From Candidatus Nitrospira neomarina (GTDB taxonomy: Bacteria; Nitrospirota; Nitrospiria; Nitrospirales; UBA8639): a stretch of 64,000 bases of DNA. The notes below the pieces were generated by a model. The model was given only the letters and a program-made list of their open reading frames with translations, searched no databases and was not told the origin of the DNA. The DNA is taken from NCBI RefSeq assembly GCF_032051675.1, contig NZ_CP116968.1, forward strand, positions 3,465,001 to 3,529,000, written 5' to 3'. Shown here piece by piece: positions 1 through 8,696 of the stretch (positions are counted from its first letter, which is position 1; each line of letters opens with the position of its first letter). The translations under genes and the position numbers were made by a program.

Positions 1-107
1 ATCGAGAGAGAGGTCTCATACAGGAACACCATACTGCAGGAGACAATTAACGCCACCGTCACCACAGGTGTAATTTCAGTAGGATTGTCATCCCGAAGTG
101 GAATCAT
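1..107 (-). CDS. Rhomboid-family intramembrane protease, N-terminal fragment (runs off window)
   Basis: Only the first 35 codons are inside the window. The peptide begins MIPLRDDNPTE and continues into a hydrophobic stretch, which is the typical opening of bacterial rhomboid serine proteases (short polar leader, then TM1). A GAGGG motif lies about seven bases before the ATG. The gene is co-oriented with the DHH gene just upstream of it, so it may be the last gene of that operon. The Ser/His catalytic dyad would lie outside the window, so the family call rests on the N-terminus alone. Confidence 0.6.
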   Translation of the reverse strand, partial: MIPLRDDNPTEITPVVTVALIVSCSMVFLYETSLS

Positions 108-140
108 GGATGCACCCTCAAGAAGATTCTCTTGAAATAA

Positions 141-1031
141 TCAGAACCGAGAAGCGGCGGGAGAAAATTCAGGCAAACCGAATACGGGGTTAAGGAAATT
201 CTGGGAATTACCGTCTAAAGAGATAGAAAACCCGGCAGCATGGGTATGCCCGCCTCCACCATATTTGGCTGCAATATCAGCCACGGAAATCCCTCCGGCT
301 TTTGACCGAAGGGAAAAATACCGGCGGCCATCTTTTTGATGCCAAATGAGACAAAATGGATGCTTCTCAGAGAGATGCTCCCCTATTTGGCTGGTTAGCA
401 CGGCTGAATGAACGGCCGGAACCATATGTCCCGCAAACGTCACCATGGTGAATTCCGTTGCCATCTTTTCAACCAATGCCTTTTCGGATCGTAAAATACC
501 TGTCCCTTCAACCTTCAATGTTTCAAATTGAAGAGATTCCCAACGTTCAAATCCAAAAGGGTATGACGCCAGCGCCGCACTAATTTCACGACTACCGGGA
601 AGTTGCCACTGCCACAAATCCTTATCCTGCACATACTGGAGGAGCCAGGGAACCGGTTGCCTGTGGGCCCATTCCCATGCCAGGACCGCGCCACTTCGGT
701 GCATATCGAAATATGCAAAAGGCAAATCCTTCAGAGAATCCTGCGCGGTAATATGATGATCTAAAATATAAAGACTGGCCACTTGATCTGCCAATTCCAA
801 TATGGTTTCGCGGTGATAACTAAAATCAACCATCACCACATGATGGTTTTGCAACCCATCCGGAGGCGGATTCCCATGCTTAACCGCAACATAGCGAGCC
901 TGCGGAAATCGTTTCCAGAGAGCCCACGCTGCGCCAAATCCATCCATACAATCGGCATGATACAATACTATGTCAGGAGGATTCTGGTTGGGCATTTCAT
1001 CAAATTTTGTCATTGGTTTTGTCATTATCAT
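141..1031 (-). CDS. DHH/DHHA1-family phosphoesterase
   Basis: A 296-residue protein of the DHH superfamily (RecJ/NrnA/PPX-like phosphoesterases acting on phosphodiester or phosphoanhydride bonds). Visible motifs are HADCMDGFGAAW (motif I-like, with the metal-binding Asp), VDFSY, LDHH (motif III) and a C-terminal GGGGHTHAAGF, the DHHA1 signature. I chose the ATG at 1031 because GAGAGG precedes it with good spacing; an upstream in-frame start lacks a ribosome site. It lies directly downstream of the LOG-family gene (80 bp gap) and upstream of the rhomboid gene, so the three are probably co-transcribed. The substrate cannot be told from sequence: nanoRNA, cyclic dinucleotide and polyphosphate are all possible. 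Confidence 0.85.
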   Translation of the reverse strand: MIMTKPMTKFDEMPNQNPPDIVLYHADCMDGFGAAWALWKRFPQARYVAVKHGNPPPDGLQNHHVVMVDFSYHRETILELADQVASLYILDHHITAQDSLKDLPFAYFDMHRSGAVLAWEWAHRQPVPWLLQYVQDKDLWQWQLPGSREISAALASYPFGFERWESLQFETLKVEGTGILRSEKALVEKMATEFTMVTFAGHMVPAVHSAVLTSQIGEHLSEKHPFCLIWHQKDGRRYFSLRSKAGGISVADIAAKYGGGGHTHAAGFSISLDGNSQNFLNPVFGLPEFSPAASRF

Positions 1032-1111
1032 CTCGCCTCTCGGGCTGAGCTTATCAGCTTTCAATAAATCCGGACAAACCCTCAATGCATTTTACCAAAT
1101 GCCTATATGGC

Positions 1112-2191
1112 TCATGCTCGGGCATTTAGCCAATCAATGCATTGCCGAAGACGACCCAACTCCTTCCAATTAAAATGTAACATCAGACGTGGCAGGTGGG
1201 AAATGTGGGGTTCATCCCATTCCTCTGGCAACGCCTCAACTTGCTGAAACTGGCCATCGGCCAAGAGGTCCGAAAATTCCTGGTTCAACTGGGCCATCTC
1301 CGCCTGGGAGAGCTGTTGATGAATACGAATAACCATCGAATTTTTCACAATTCGTAGAGAATGATACACCCGGAAAAATTGCTGAATTTCCTTAACCGCT
1401 TCCTCTGCAGAATACACGATTTTAAAGAGTGCTAAATCGGATCGATTAATAAATCCACGAGACAAGAGTTGCTGATCAAAAAACTCCATCAATTGCTTCC
1501 AGTAATCGCCCCCAGGGGATTCGATACACACGACGGGAATCGGGTGCGTTTTCCCCGTTTGAATCAGCGTTAACACCTCAAACGCCTCATCTAAAGTCCC
1601 AAATCCTCCAGGGAAAAGGGCGACGGCATGGCTTTCCTTCACCAGCAGTAATTTTCGCGAAAAAAAATACTTGAGATGTACAAGTTTTTTATCATCTGCA
1701 ATCATCGCATTCGGGGCTTGCTCAAAAGGCAGCATGATATTTACTCCAAAACTATTGTCCCGACCAGCCCCTTCATTCCCGGCTAGCATAATCCCGGGCC
1801 CTCCCCCCGTGATCACCATAAAGCCACGTTGACTGAGGAGTTTCCCAAGTTGGGAAGCCAACTTATAGTTGGGATCATCCCCTGGGGTCCGGGCTGAACC
1901 AAAAATACTGACTTTCTTCACCTCGCGATATTGCCGAAATACCCGAAAGGAGTGGCGAAGCTCTTTTAAAGCTCGATGAAGAATTTTGACATCTATGACA
2001 TCCGTATCCAAATCACGAAGCCCGACGACACTGCCGACCATTTCTTTTAATAGGGCCGTTCGCACATCCGTATCAGGTCCTGTCCAAAGAGTTTTGATTT
2101 CGCGTACAATCTCCTCTTCCAACACTATGGTATTTCTAAAAGGTTTTGTATCAGATGGCGCTTTCAAAGTTGCATTTCTACGTAATGACAT
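1112..2191 (-). CDS. LOG-family protein (nucleoside 5'-monophosphate phosphoribohydrolase-like)
   Basis: A 359-residue LOG/TIGR00730-type protein. The Rossmann-like core carries FGSARTPGDDP, GGGPGIMLAGNEGA and the hallmark PGGFGTLDE motif near residue 195, which in studied homologs cleaves the N-glycosidic bond of AMP or cytokinin nucleotides. About 90 residues precede the core and about 110 follow it, so this is the long form of the family, not the roughly 190-residue form. A GGAGGG site lies six bases before the ATG. It is the first gene of a leftward group with the DHH phosphoesterase and the rhomboid. It is divergent from dus, with about 190 bp between them for both promoters. The old label lysine decarboxylase would be wrong. 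Confidence 0.9.
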   Translation of the reverse strand: MSLRRNATLKAPSDTKPFRNTIVLEEEIVREIKTLWTGPDTDVRTALLKEMVGSVVGLRDLDTDVIDVKILHRALKELRHSFRVFRQYREVKKVSIFGSARTPGDDPNYKLASQLGKLLSQRGFMVITGGGPGIMLAGNEGAGRDNSFGVNIMLPFEQAPNAMIADDKKLVHLKYFFSRKLLLVKESHAVALFPGGFGTLDEAFEVLTLIQTGKTHPIPVVCIESPGGDYWKQLMEFFDQQLLSRGFINRSDLALFKIVYSAEEAVKEIQQFFRVYHSLRIVKNSMVIRIHQQLSQAEMAQLNQEFSDLLADGQFQQVEALPEEWDEPHISHLPRLMLHFNWKELGRLRQCIDWLNARA

Positions 2192-2381
2192 CTAATACCC
2201 TCCAAATTCACCAACGACAAAAACAAATTATGTCCCAACTGGACTTTCCCAGAAGCTTCCTGTCAATTGGTCGGTCCGCTGTGTCAGGATTAAAGGTGTA
2301 AGATTTAGATTTAAAGGAACACCTAGACGTTTTCGGTTAAATAAACCTGAAACTCAAGCACCCGATTGCATTCCATATCCC

Positions 2382-3545
2382 ATGACTCACTACCCTCAGA
2401 CCGAATCCACACTATGGCGGGCTCTCCCTCAACCAATTATTGGATTGGCCCCCATGGATGGCGTCACTGATTCGGCTTTCCGCCACATAGTGGCAATTCA
2501 TGGAAAACCTGATGTGGTCTTTACGGAATTTACCAACGTCCATGACATCTGTTCCGGTAGACTCAAGGCCCTCGACAGCCTGCGATACTCGGAAGCGGAG
2601 CGTCCCGTCATTGCCCAAATTTATGGGAAGGAACCTGCTTTATTTTACCAAGCGGCCCATGTGGTCTGTGAGTTGGGGTTTGATGGGTTGGATATCAATA
2701 TGGGGTGCCCCTCGAAAAACGTCGCATCCTCGGGAAGTGGCGCCGGATTAATTCGCACTCCAAATTTGGCGCTGGAACTGATAGAGATGGCAAGAAAAGG
2801 CATTCAGGATTGGACCGCCGGCCAACCCCTAAATCAAATCGGGATGAAGCCCAAAGCATTAGAAGCCATTGGCCAGCTCCAGACCGAGCTTCACCACTCC
2901 CCAGTTCGCAAAGCCATTCCGTTATCCGTCAAAACCCGCATTGGCTTCGACCGGAACATGATCGAAGAATGGAGCGCCTGTCTTATCCAGGGACGCCCAG
3001 AGGTCATCTCCATTCACGGCCGCACGCTATCGCAAATGTACCGGGGACAATCTGATTGGGAAGCGATCGCCCTAGCCGCAAACCGAATCCAGCCGCATGG
3101 CATTCTTGTCCTGGGCAATGGCGATATTCAGAGTCTGGGAGAATCCGCTGCCCGCATTCGGGAATCAGGCGTAAACGGCGTGTTGATTGGCCGTGGCTCA
3201 CTCGGCAATCCATGGGTTTTTCAGGGGATTCAACAGATACGAGAAATGTTGCAGACCGGACAATTCCGTAATCCTCCGCAGCATGTTCCAAGCCTGGAAG
3301 AAAAATTCAGGATCATGATCCGACATGCTTCTTTGTTTGAACGGGTCCATGGGCCAGATCGTTTCGTACGCATGCGCAAACACTTAGGTTGGTATTGTTC
3401 GGGCTTTCCCTATGCTGCAGCGATGCGCGCACAACTCGTCCGTACCCATTCCACGACAGATGTGATCAATTTGGTCAACAAGTACCAAGCCCGTACCCTG
3501 GACAACCAGGACATGGAAATACCGGTCACCATCACTGCCCCCTAA
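2382..3545 (+). CDS. dus: tRNA-dihydrouridine synthase family protein
   Basis: A 387-residue flavoenzyme of the Dus family, which reduces specific uridines in the tRNA D-loop and neighbouring positions with FMN and NADPH. Key features are LAPMDGVTDSAFR at the N-terminus, FTEF, the DINMGCPSKNV segment that follows the central strand, KTRIGFD (FMN-phosphate region), SIHGRT and the GNGDI and LIGRG strands of the TIM barrel. The usual catalytic Cys sits in MGCPSK. The length is somewhat above the usual 320-350 because of an insert near residues 140-175. Whether it is DusA, B or C type cannot be fixed; the motifs are closest to DusB. The stop codon abuts the ATG of maf, so the two are co-translated. 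Confidence 0.92.
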   Translation: MTHYPQTESTLWRALPQPIIGLAPMDGVTDSAFRHIVAIHGKPDVVFTEFTNVHDICSGRLKALDSLRYSEAERPVIAQIYGKEPALFYQAAHVVCELGFDGLDINMGCPSKNVASSGSGAGLIRTPNLALELIEMARKGIQDWTAGQPLNQIGMKPKALEAIGQLQTELHHSPVRKAIPLSVKTRIGFDRNMIEEWSACLIQGRPEVISIHGRTLSQMYRGQSDWEAIALAANRIQPHGILVLGNGDIQSLGESAARIRESGVNGVLIGRGSLGNPWVFQGIQQIREMLQTGQFRNPPQHVPSLEEKFRIMIRHASLFERVHGPDRFVRMRKHLGWYCSGFPYAAAMRAQLVRTHSTTDVINLVNKYQARTLDNQDMEIPVTITAP

Positions 3546-4184
3546 ATGCCCGATCCTCACCTCATCCTGGCATCCTCATCGCCTCGTCGAAAAGAACTGC
3601 TGACCCTCTTGGGGCTCCGCTTTGAAATCATTTCGCCTTCAATCAATGAAGAAGTTCTCGGCCAGGAGTCACCCGCCAATCATGTACGACGCCTTGCCAT
3701 TGAAAAAGCCGAATCCGTGGCGAGTCACTATCCCGACAGCCTCGTCATCGGCAGCGATACTGTTATAGAATTAGATGGTCAGATACTTGGCAAACCGGCA
3801 AACCTTGAAGATGCCCACCACATGCTGAGGAGCTTGCGCGGTCGATGTCATCTCGTCCATACCGGGTTGGCCTTGGTAGCAAGGGCTAATGGGCGAAAAG
3901 AAATGTACGTAGAAACCGTCAAAGTCTGGGTCAGGGAATTTTTAGATGCCGACTTGCAATCCTACCTGAAGACTCAGGACAGCCTGGGAAAAGCGGGCGC
4001 CTATTCCATTCAAGGAAAAGGAGCGTATTTGATAGAAAAAATTGAGGGAGATTATCCCACCGTGGTGGGATTGCCACTTGGGAAGCTAGCTCAACTCCTT
4101 GAGCAGGCTGGAGTTGAACTGCCCGTAAAGGCAGAAGAGATTTACCGAACAAAACCATACGCGAATTGGAAGGATTTCTTATAG
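3546..4184 (+). CDS. maf: Maf-family nucleoside triphosphate pyrophosphatase
   Basis: A 212-residue Maf/YhdE-type house-cleaning pyrophosphatase that hydrolyses noncanonical or excess NTPs such as dTTP, UTP or pseudo-UTP. The N-terminus LILASSSPRRKELL is the conserved phosphate-binding signature, and SDTVIELDGQILGKP is the second conserved block with the catalytic Asp. QGKGAYLIEKIEGDYPTVVGLPL is the C-terminal family signature. The ATG follows the dus stop codon with no gap, which suggests translational coupling. A strong terminator lies about 100 bp downstream. Confidence 0.93.
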   Translation: MPDPHLILASSSPRRKELLTLLGLRFEIISPSINEEVLGQESPANHVRRLAIEKAESVASHYPDSLVIGSDTVIELDGQILGKPANLEDAHHMLRSLRGRCHLVHTGLALVARANGRKEMYVETVKVWVREFLDADLQSYLKTQDSLGKAGAYSIQGKGAYLIEKIEGDYPTVVGLPLGKLAQLLEQAGVELPVKAEEIYRTKPYANWKDFL

Positions 4185-4280
4185 CGGGGTTTCGTCCCCG
4201 CATAAACTATATTGAGATTCCAGGAAAAAAATATCGAGGAAGCCGCAAATGTTGTTATGGGTAGAATGTAGAGAAATAAA

Positions 4281-4313
4281 AAAAGGCGGGACTCGGTGAG
4301 TCCCGCCTTTTTT
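4281..4313. terminator. Bidirectional rho-independent terminator
   Basis: A perfect 10-bp stem, GGCGGGACTC (4285-4294) paired with GAGTCCCGCC (4298-4307), with a 3-base loop. It is followed by six T on the plus strand and preceded by a run of A, which reads as a T tract on the minus strand. It lies between the convergent ends of maf (+) and the zinc-ribbon/PCP_red gene (-), so it can stop transcription from both sides. Confidence 0.95.
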
Positions 4314-4336
4314 ATAAACCCGTTTGTGAATTTGGG

Positions 4337-5110
4337 CTACATAAACTTCATAAATTTTTCTTTGGCCTCTTCCATCACCTGGGCCGTAATTTCCGACTGA
4401 CCCCGTTCCTTGACCAGACGTTCGATTTCCCGCCTCGCCATGGGGCGAATAAAGTCGGGAATATTATCCAACCGTTGCTGCGCCTCCGGTGTCCACTTTA
4501 TCCCTTCCGTAGAGGCATTCTTGGAATCATCCATCACCTGAAGGGTCACGGTGGTAAAACCGTTCTTCCGGGCATAGGTCTCTACACTGCTTTTGACCAT
4601 CGGCTGCACAAAAGATGGCAGTTTGGCTAGTTTTTCCTGAGCATCCGGAGTCCAAAGCAATTGATCCACAGCCTGAGGGGCTTGAGTTCCTGTGGCACCC
4701 GTCGAGCCCAAACCCATTTGAGCAACCATGGCCGAAAACGGACATCCTCCGCCTTCCGAAGTGGTCCCTGGTGCACTGGCAGTAGCTGGCGCACCCGAGG
4801 CCGCAGGATCCGCAGCCGGTTTGCCGCTCTGAATTTTCTCATTCAAATAGGCAGCCATCTGTCCCATGCCCGCCGAAACGTTATCCTCTAGCCCGCCCCG
4901 GGTCATTTCCAAAGGTTTGGATGCTTCGGTTCTCCCCCCCAACTGGACGCCTAAAGAGGAGACCATCTGGGTTTCGCCGGGATTGGTCACCATCGAAAAC
5001 CGCGATTGGCAAGAGGGGCATTCAAAAAAGACCCCAAGAGAGCCTTCAGCCGGTTTTTCGACTTTTTCAAAAGTCATATAGGTTTCGCATTTGAGGCAGA
5101 CAAATTTCAT
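4337..5110 (-). CDS. Zinc-ribbon protein with two PCP_red-type domains
   Basis: A 257-residue protein. The N-terminus has a CxxC...CxxC zinc ribbon (MKFVCLKCETYMTF and FECPSCQSRF). A low-complexity Ala/Pro/Thr linker follows, then two repeats of about 45 residues beginning WTPDAQEKLAKLPSFVQPM and WTPEAQQRLDNIPDFIRPM. These repeats match the small PCP_red family, named from light-independent protochlorophyllide reductase subunits and also found alone in non-phototrophs. I chose the ATG at 5110 because AAGGGA precedes it. It lies 49 bp downstream of the Mrp ATPase gene and is probably co-transcribed with it, which suggests a link to Fe-S cluster handling. The actual function is unknown. Confidence 0.8.
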   Translation of the reverse strand: MKFVCLKCETYMTFEKVEKPAEGSLGVFFECPSCQSRFSMVTNPGETQMVSSLGVQLGGRTEASKPLEMTRGGLEDNVSAGMGQMAAYLNEKIQSGKPAADPAASGAPATASAPGTTSEGGGCPFSAMVAQMGLGSTGATGTQAPQAVDQLLWTPDAQEKLAKLPSFVQPMVKSSVETYARKNGFTTVTLQVMDDSKNASTEGIKWTPEAQQRLDNIPDFIRPMARREIERLVKERGQSEITAQVMEEAKEKFMKFM

Positions 5111-5159
5111 ATCGCTTCCCTTCTGAACGTCGGCGAAGGCCAACGATCGCTTCGAGACG

Positions 5160-6080
5160 TTACACTTTCCCGTCTAAAACATGTTGATAATCCAACAATG
5201 TATGAACTTTTTTGGCAATATCCTGATATTTCGCCGAAGTGGGATTGTCCCCTTCCAGGATCGGTTCCCCCTTATCAAAGGTGCGGGCAAAATTCCGATC
5301 AAAGGGAATACGTCCTAAAAGAGGCAAACCCAATGCCTCACACATGGAATCGGTATCCCCCTCAAACAAGGGGCTTTCTTCTCCGCAGGATGGACACCGG
5401 TACTGGCTCATGTTCTCGACCACCCCCAAAATCTCAATACCCAGTTCCTGGGCATAGGCAATGGATTTTTGGACGACATTCGAAGCCACCTCGGATGGCG
5501 TCGTCACCACCACCGCCCCCGCTAAATCAGGAATAAGTCCCGCCAAGAGGGGTGGCTTATCGGCTGCCGCCCCCGGGGGCAGGTCGGCCAGCAAATAGTC
5601 CAATTCCCCCCACACCATGTCGGAGAGAAACTCCCGAATCACATTCATTTCGGTCATGCCCAACCAAACCGGGCTGAGGTCCATGGGACCTTTCCACCGC
5701 ACCGGGGCGTTTTCTTGTAGGAGAAAATCCATCGACGCAACCTTGATATTTAATGGACCAGTCGGCGGCACTGCCCCTTCCGGGGTATCCAGCAAACCCT
5801 TACCACGCATCCCCAGCATTTGAGGAACACAGGGCCCATTAATATCCACATCCAATAATCCCACCCGTTGACCCATTCGCGCGAAGGCCAACGCCAGATT
5901 CACGGTGGTCATACTTTTCCCCACCCCGCCCTTGCCGCTCATCACTACCACCTTGCGGCGAATACCTTTCATACGGGCCATGACCAGTTTGGTCTGGGCA
6001 GAAATCTGCTCCACCACCTTGGCGTCGTCAGAATAATGGAGTTTATTCAGAATCGTTTTCAGGTCATTTTGTTGACTCAT
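5160..6080 (-). CDS. mrp: Mrp/NBP35-family Fe-S cluster carrier ATPase
   Basis: A 306-residue P-loop ATPase of the MinD/Mrp (ApbC/NBP35) type that assembles and transfers Fe-S clusters. The deviant Walker A motif is GKGGVGKSMTT, followed by LDVDINGPCVPQML. DLPPG is the switch region. CPSCGEES near residue 230 supplies the CxxC pair that binds the bridging cluster in the dimer. The ATG at 6080 has AGGTG six bases upstream; a GTG three codons earlier is also possible. It is the leading gene of the pair with the zinc-ribbon/PCP_red protein. Confidence 0.93.
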   Translation of the reverse strand: MSQQNDLKTILNKLHYSDDAKVVEQISAQTKLVMARMKGIRRKVVVMSGKGGVGKSMTTVNLALAFARMGQRVGLLDVDINGPCVPQMLGMRGKGLLDTPEGAVPPTGPLNIKVASMDFLLQENAPVRWKGPMDLSPVWLGMTEMNVIREFLSDMVWGELDYLLADLPPGAAADKPPLLAGLIPDLAGAVVVTTPSEVASNVVQKSIAYAQELGIEILGVVENMSQYRCPSCGEESPLFEGDTDSMCEALGLPLLGRIPFDRNFARTFDKGEPILEGDNPTSAKYQDIAKKVHTLLDYQHVLDGKV

Positions 6081-6268
6081 TGTCTGCACCTAACTGTGAA
6101 AGGCAATAGGTAGAAACCAGAAACCACGGTACCACAGCATTTTTTCCAGCGTCAAACCACTCAAAAAACCAACCCCATGAATTCCAGTAAGGCTGAACCG
6201 CCCATAAAGAGGCTCATTTCGGTGGGCAACGAAAAATGACCGGGAAGAAAGATCAGTTGGAAAATGGT

Positions 6269-6562
6269 TTATGAAAAATCTTGAAGAAGGGTCATGCCAA
6301 GAAATCGCAATCGACTGAAATAATCACGGGTGGATTCAGATAATTCCGGGACAATAATTTCCAGATCAGCAAGGCAATCACGTAAGATTTCAATTCGAGG
6401 TTCATCTAGGTGATGCTCCTCAAAGTAATAGGTCAAACATCCACCAATGACTGTATCTAACGTCATGAGTTGCCCTTCATGACTTCCCAACCCGTCTGGC
6501 CAATCGGTAGATTGATGAACCTGCCAGGTTTCGCACAGTTTCTCACGGTCAAAATCCGTCAT
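6269..6562 (-). CDS. Hypothetical protein, 97 aa
   Basis: A small soluble acidic protein rich in Leu, Asp and Glu, with a likely helical C-terminal half. No motif was recognised. The start is supported by GAGGG just before the ATG. It is co-oriented with the neighbouring membrane protein and gpmA genes to its right (64 bp gap), so it may be the last gene of that run. Confidence 0.65.
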   Translation of the reverse strand: MTDFDREKLCETWQVHQSTDWPDGLGSHEGQLMTLDTVIGGCLTYYFEEHHLDEPRIEILRDCLADLEIIVPELSESTRDYFSRLRFLGMTLLQDFS

Positions 6563-6626
6563 ATGCCCTCATTGTCATCCTGCTTTTGGCAAAGCTGGAT
6601 CAGATTGTCCACGCCATTCCACTCCC

Positions 6627-7016
6627 CTACAGTCCTTGTCCCCAGCCCAACGCATCTAATAGCAAGACAGAAAGGGCACATAACCCCAGCCCCCAGATGC
6701 GATAATCGACCACATCCCGTTCCAAACACCATTTAACGATCCGCAACCGCCAACGATCTGGTCCGGCATACAAGAAAACGCCCTTCGCGACCATACTTAG
6801 GCCCACGACCATCCAAAGAGGTTGGTAAGGCAGTCCTTTGGTTCCGAATAACAAAACAAGGCCTAATAAAGCTGCAACGCCACCCCATTTTATAAACCCT
6901 GGTGCCACAATCAGCGACTGTCGCAGTGTGGCAATCATCCGTTCCGGCGCCACTAACAAGGCCACACCATCGGCCATCCACAACCCTGCAATAAAGAAAA
7001 GAAAAATGACCACCAT
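6627..7016 (-). CDS. Small integral membrane protein, 129 aa
   Basis: Roughly four hydrophobic segments are visible: VVIFLFFIAGLWMADGVALL at the start, GGVAALLGLVLLFG, PLWMVVGLSMVAKGVFLYAG, and IWGLGLCALSVLLLDALG near the end. The loops are basic. This resembles small uncharacterised four-helix membrane proteins; no catalytic residues stand out. It sits between gpmA and a 97-residue hypothetical on the same strand. No good ribosome site precedes the chosen ATG, so the start is uncertain. Confidence 0.65.
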   Translation of the reverse strand: MVVIFLFFIAGLWMADGVALLVAPERMIATLRQSLIVAPGFIKWGGVAALLGLVLLFGTKGLPYQPLWMVVGLSMVAKGVFLYAGPDRWRLRIVKWCLERDVVDYRIWGLGLCALSVLLLDALGWGQGL

Positions 7017-7107
7017 GATTCAACCAAGCAGGAATAAGGCAATTTTCTATGCGAAACGATTCTTTGAAATTGCGCTTGAGAGACATTGGCAAGGCGCTAT
7101 GGCTCAC

Positions 7108-7713
7108 TTACAAATACCGATGACCAGTTATTTCCCCTGATGCGTCTAATTCATACCATAATGGCGCTCCCGTCGGAATATTCAATTCAAGCACAGCTTC
7201 CTTGGACAAATGCTCTAATTGCATAACCAATGACCGCAAACTATTGCCATGGGCCACGACTAAGACCGTCTTATCTGCCAAAAGGGCCGGCCGGATTCGA
7301 TTTTCATAATAGGGAAGAACTCGTTCGGCCGTATCCTTCAAGCTTTCACCCCCTGGGGGAGGCACATCAAAACTCCTCCGCCAAATTTTGACCTGGTGGT
7401 CGCCATATTTTTGTGCCGTTTCTGTTTTATTAAGCCCCTGCAATTCTCCATACATCCGCTCATTCAGCGCTTTGTTTTCCTCTACGGGAATCGTCGTCTG
7501 CCCAATTTCCTCCAGAACCAATCGTAAGGTTTCCTTGGCGCGTACCAACACTGAGGTAAATGCACAATCAAATCGAAACGTCTTAAGTTTCATACCCGCA
7601 TCGCGAGCTTCTTGCTCCCCCTTAGCAGTTAATGGGACATCGACCCAGCCCGTAAAACGGTTTTCCAGATTCCACTGAGATTCACCATGACGAATTAACA
7701 CCAACTGAGCCAT
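7108..7713 (-). CDS. gpmA: 2,3-bisphosphoglycerate-dependent phosphoglycerate mutase
   Basis: A 201-residue cofactor-dependent phosphoglycerate mutase that interconverts 3- and 2-phosphoglycerate in glycolysis and gluconeogenesis. The N-terminal LVLIRHGESQWNLENRFTGW contains the phospho-accepting His of the RHG motif. NERMYGELQGLNK and VVAHGNSLRSLV carry the remaining active-site residues, with the second His in AHGNS. It is shorter than the roughly 250-residue E. coli enzyme but typical of the short bacterial form. GGGAGGAG lies a few bases before the ATG. It is divergent from the hypothetical gene at 7740, with only about 26 bp between them. Confidence 0.95.
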   Translation of the reverse strand: MAQLVLIRHGESQWNLENRFTGWVDVPLTAKGEQEARDAGMKLKTFRFDCAFTSVLVRAKETLRLVLEEIGQTTIPVEENKALNERMYGELQGLNKTETAQKYGDHQVKIWRRSFDVPPPGGESLKDTAERVLPYYENRIRPALLADKTVLVVAHGNSLRSLVMQLEHLSKEAVLELNIPTGAPLWYELDASGEITGHRYL

Positions 7714-7739
7714 CTAGTTCTCCTCCCTCGCTCCCTTTC

Positions 7740-8696
7740 GTGATTGCCTCTTCAACATTGTTAGGTGACCTATTCTTGCTTGCATTGCTCGGCACCGAAT
7801 CGTACCATGACCAGGAATTTTTTACCTTCTTTCGAAGCGATATGGCCTCTGACGAACATAAATGGGAACAATTCGCACGCTGGTGGACCGCTTTGGCTGG
7901 CCGACACGGCGTCGCAGATCGAACAGAACAGTTTTTTTGCCAAGGTCTTGGGCCGCAAAACGCCTTGGACCGTGCAGCTCAGGAAGGCGGAGATCTGGAC
8001 TATATCCTATTTACACTCATCAGGCATTGGATTCCCGCGGTCCTTCCCCCCGCAGGACAGGAACGAACTGCAAAAAACGATTCCGACTATTGGTTGGAGT
8101 CGGAACGTATCCTCAAGGCTGCAGTTGGTCGCCTCAGAGAACTCAAGCCCGTTATTGATATGCTCACGACACCTAGTCCGCTTGATAGGCCCGCTGACTC
8201 CCCTCGATCAGAAGTTGAGGTCGAATTGGCCAATATGTTAGAGGGCATTGCAGAAGTGGTCGGAGAATATGGGGGCCCCGATTATACCTCAATCATTAAA
8301 AACTTTGACCCGATTCCCCTGCGTCAAACACAACCATTTAAACACAACAAAAAACACAGTGCGGAATTGTGGGTAGTCTTTTTATTACGGGAACATTTTC
8401 GAAATTTGGGTTTGGGAAAAGATCGAGCTTGGAAGCTTATCGCCCAGCTTGTTGATGCTGCAAATATTTTTCAGTCAGACGATCAGCCCTCCACACCTGA
8501 GGCCCTTAAATCCTGGTGGACAAAAAATTGGCCCAGGACCTACACACTCTTGACGGAAAAGGGCCAACAAGGGGACGCCAAATCTACCGCATATCAATCT
8601 GATTATGAATGGTTCCAAGCGTGGTTCAATTGGCAGACCGCCTCAAACGAATCCCAGATCCCTCCAGCCAGCAAATATCCGAATTCTCTCTCTTAA
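7740..8696 (+). CDS. Hypothetical protein, 318 aa
   Basis: A soluble protein with no recognised domain. It is rich in Trp (for example WEQFARWWTALAG and WSTKNWPRTYTLL-like segments) and mostly helical. The GTG start at 7740 has no purine-rich site before it; an ATG at 7842 is an alternative. It runs convergent to the zinc-ribbon membrane protein gene and overlaps its 3' end by four bases. Confidence 0.6.
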   Translation: MIASSTLLGDLFLLALLGTESYHDQEFFTFFRSDMASDEHKWEQFARWWTALAGRHGVADRTEQFFCQGLGPQNALDRAAQEGGDLDYILFTLIRHWIPAVLPPAGQERTAKNDSDYWLESERILKAAVGRLRELKPVIDMLTTPSPLDRPADSPRSEVEVELANMLEGIAEVVGEYGGPDYTSIIKNFDPIPLRQTQPFKHNKKHSAELWVVFLLREHFRNLGLGKDRAWKLIAQLVDAANIFQSDDQPSTPEALKSWWTKNWPRTYTLLTEKGQQGDAKSTAYQSDYEWFQAWFNWQTASNESQIPPASKYPNSLS

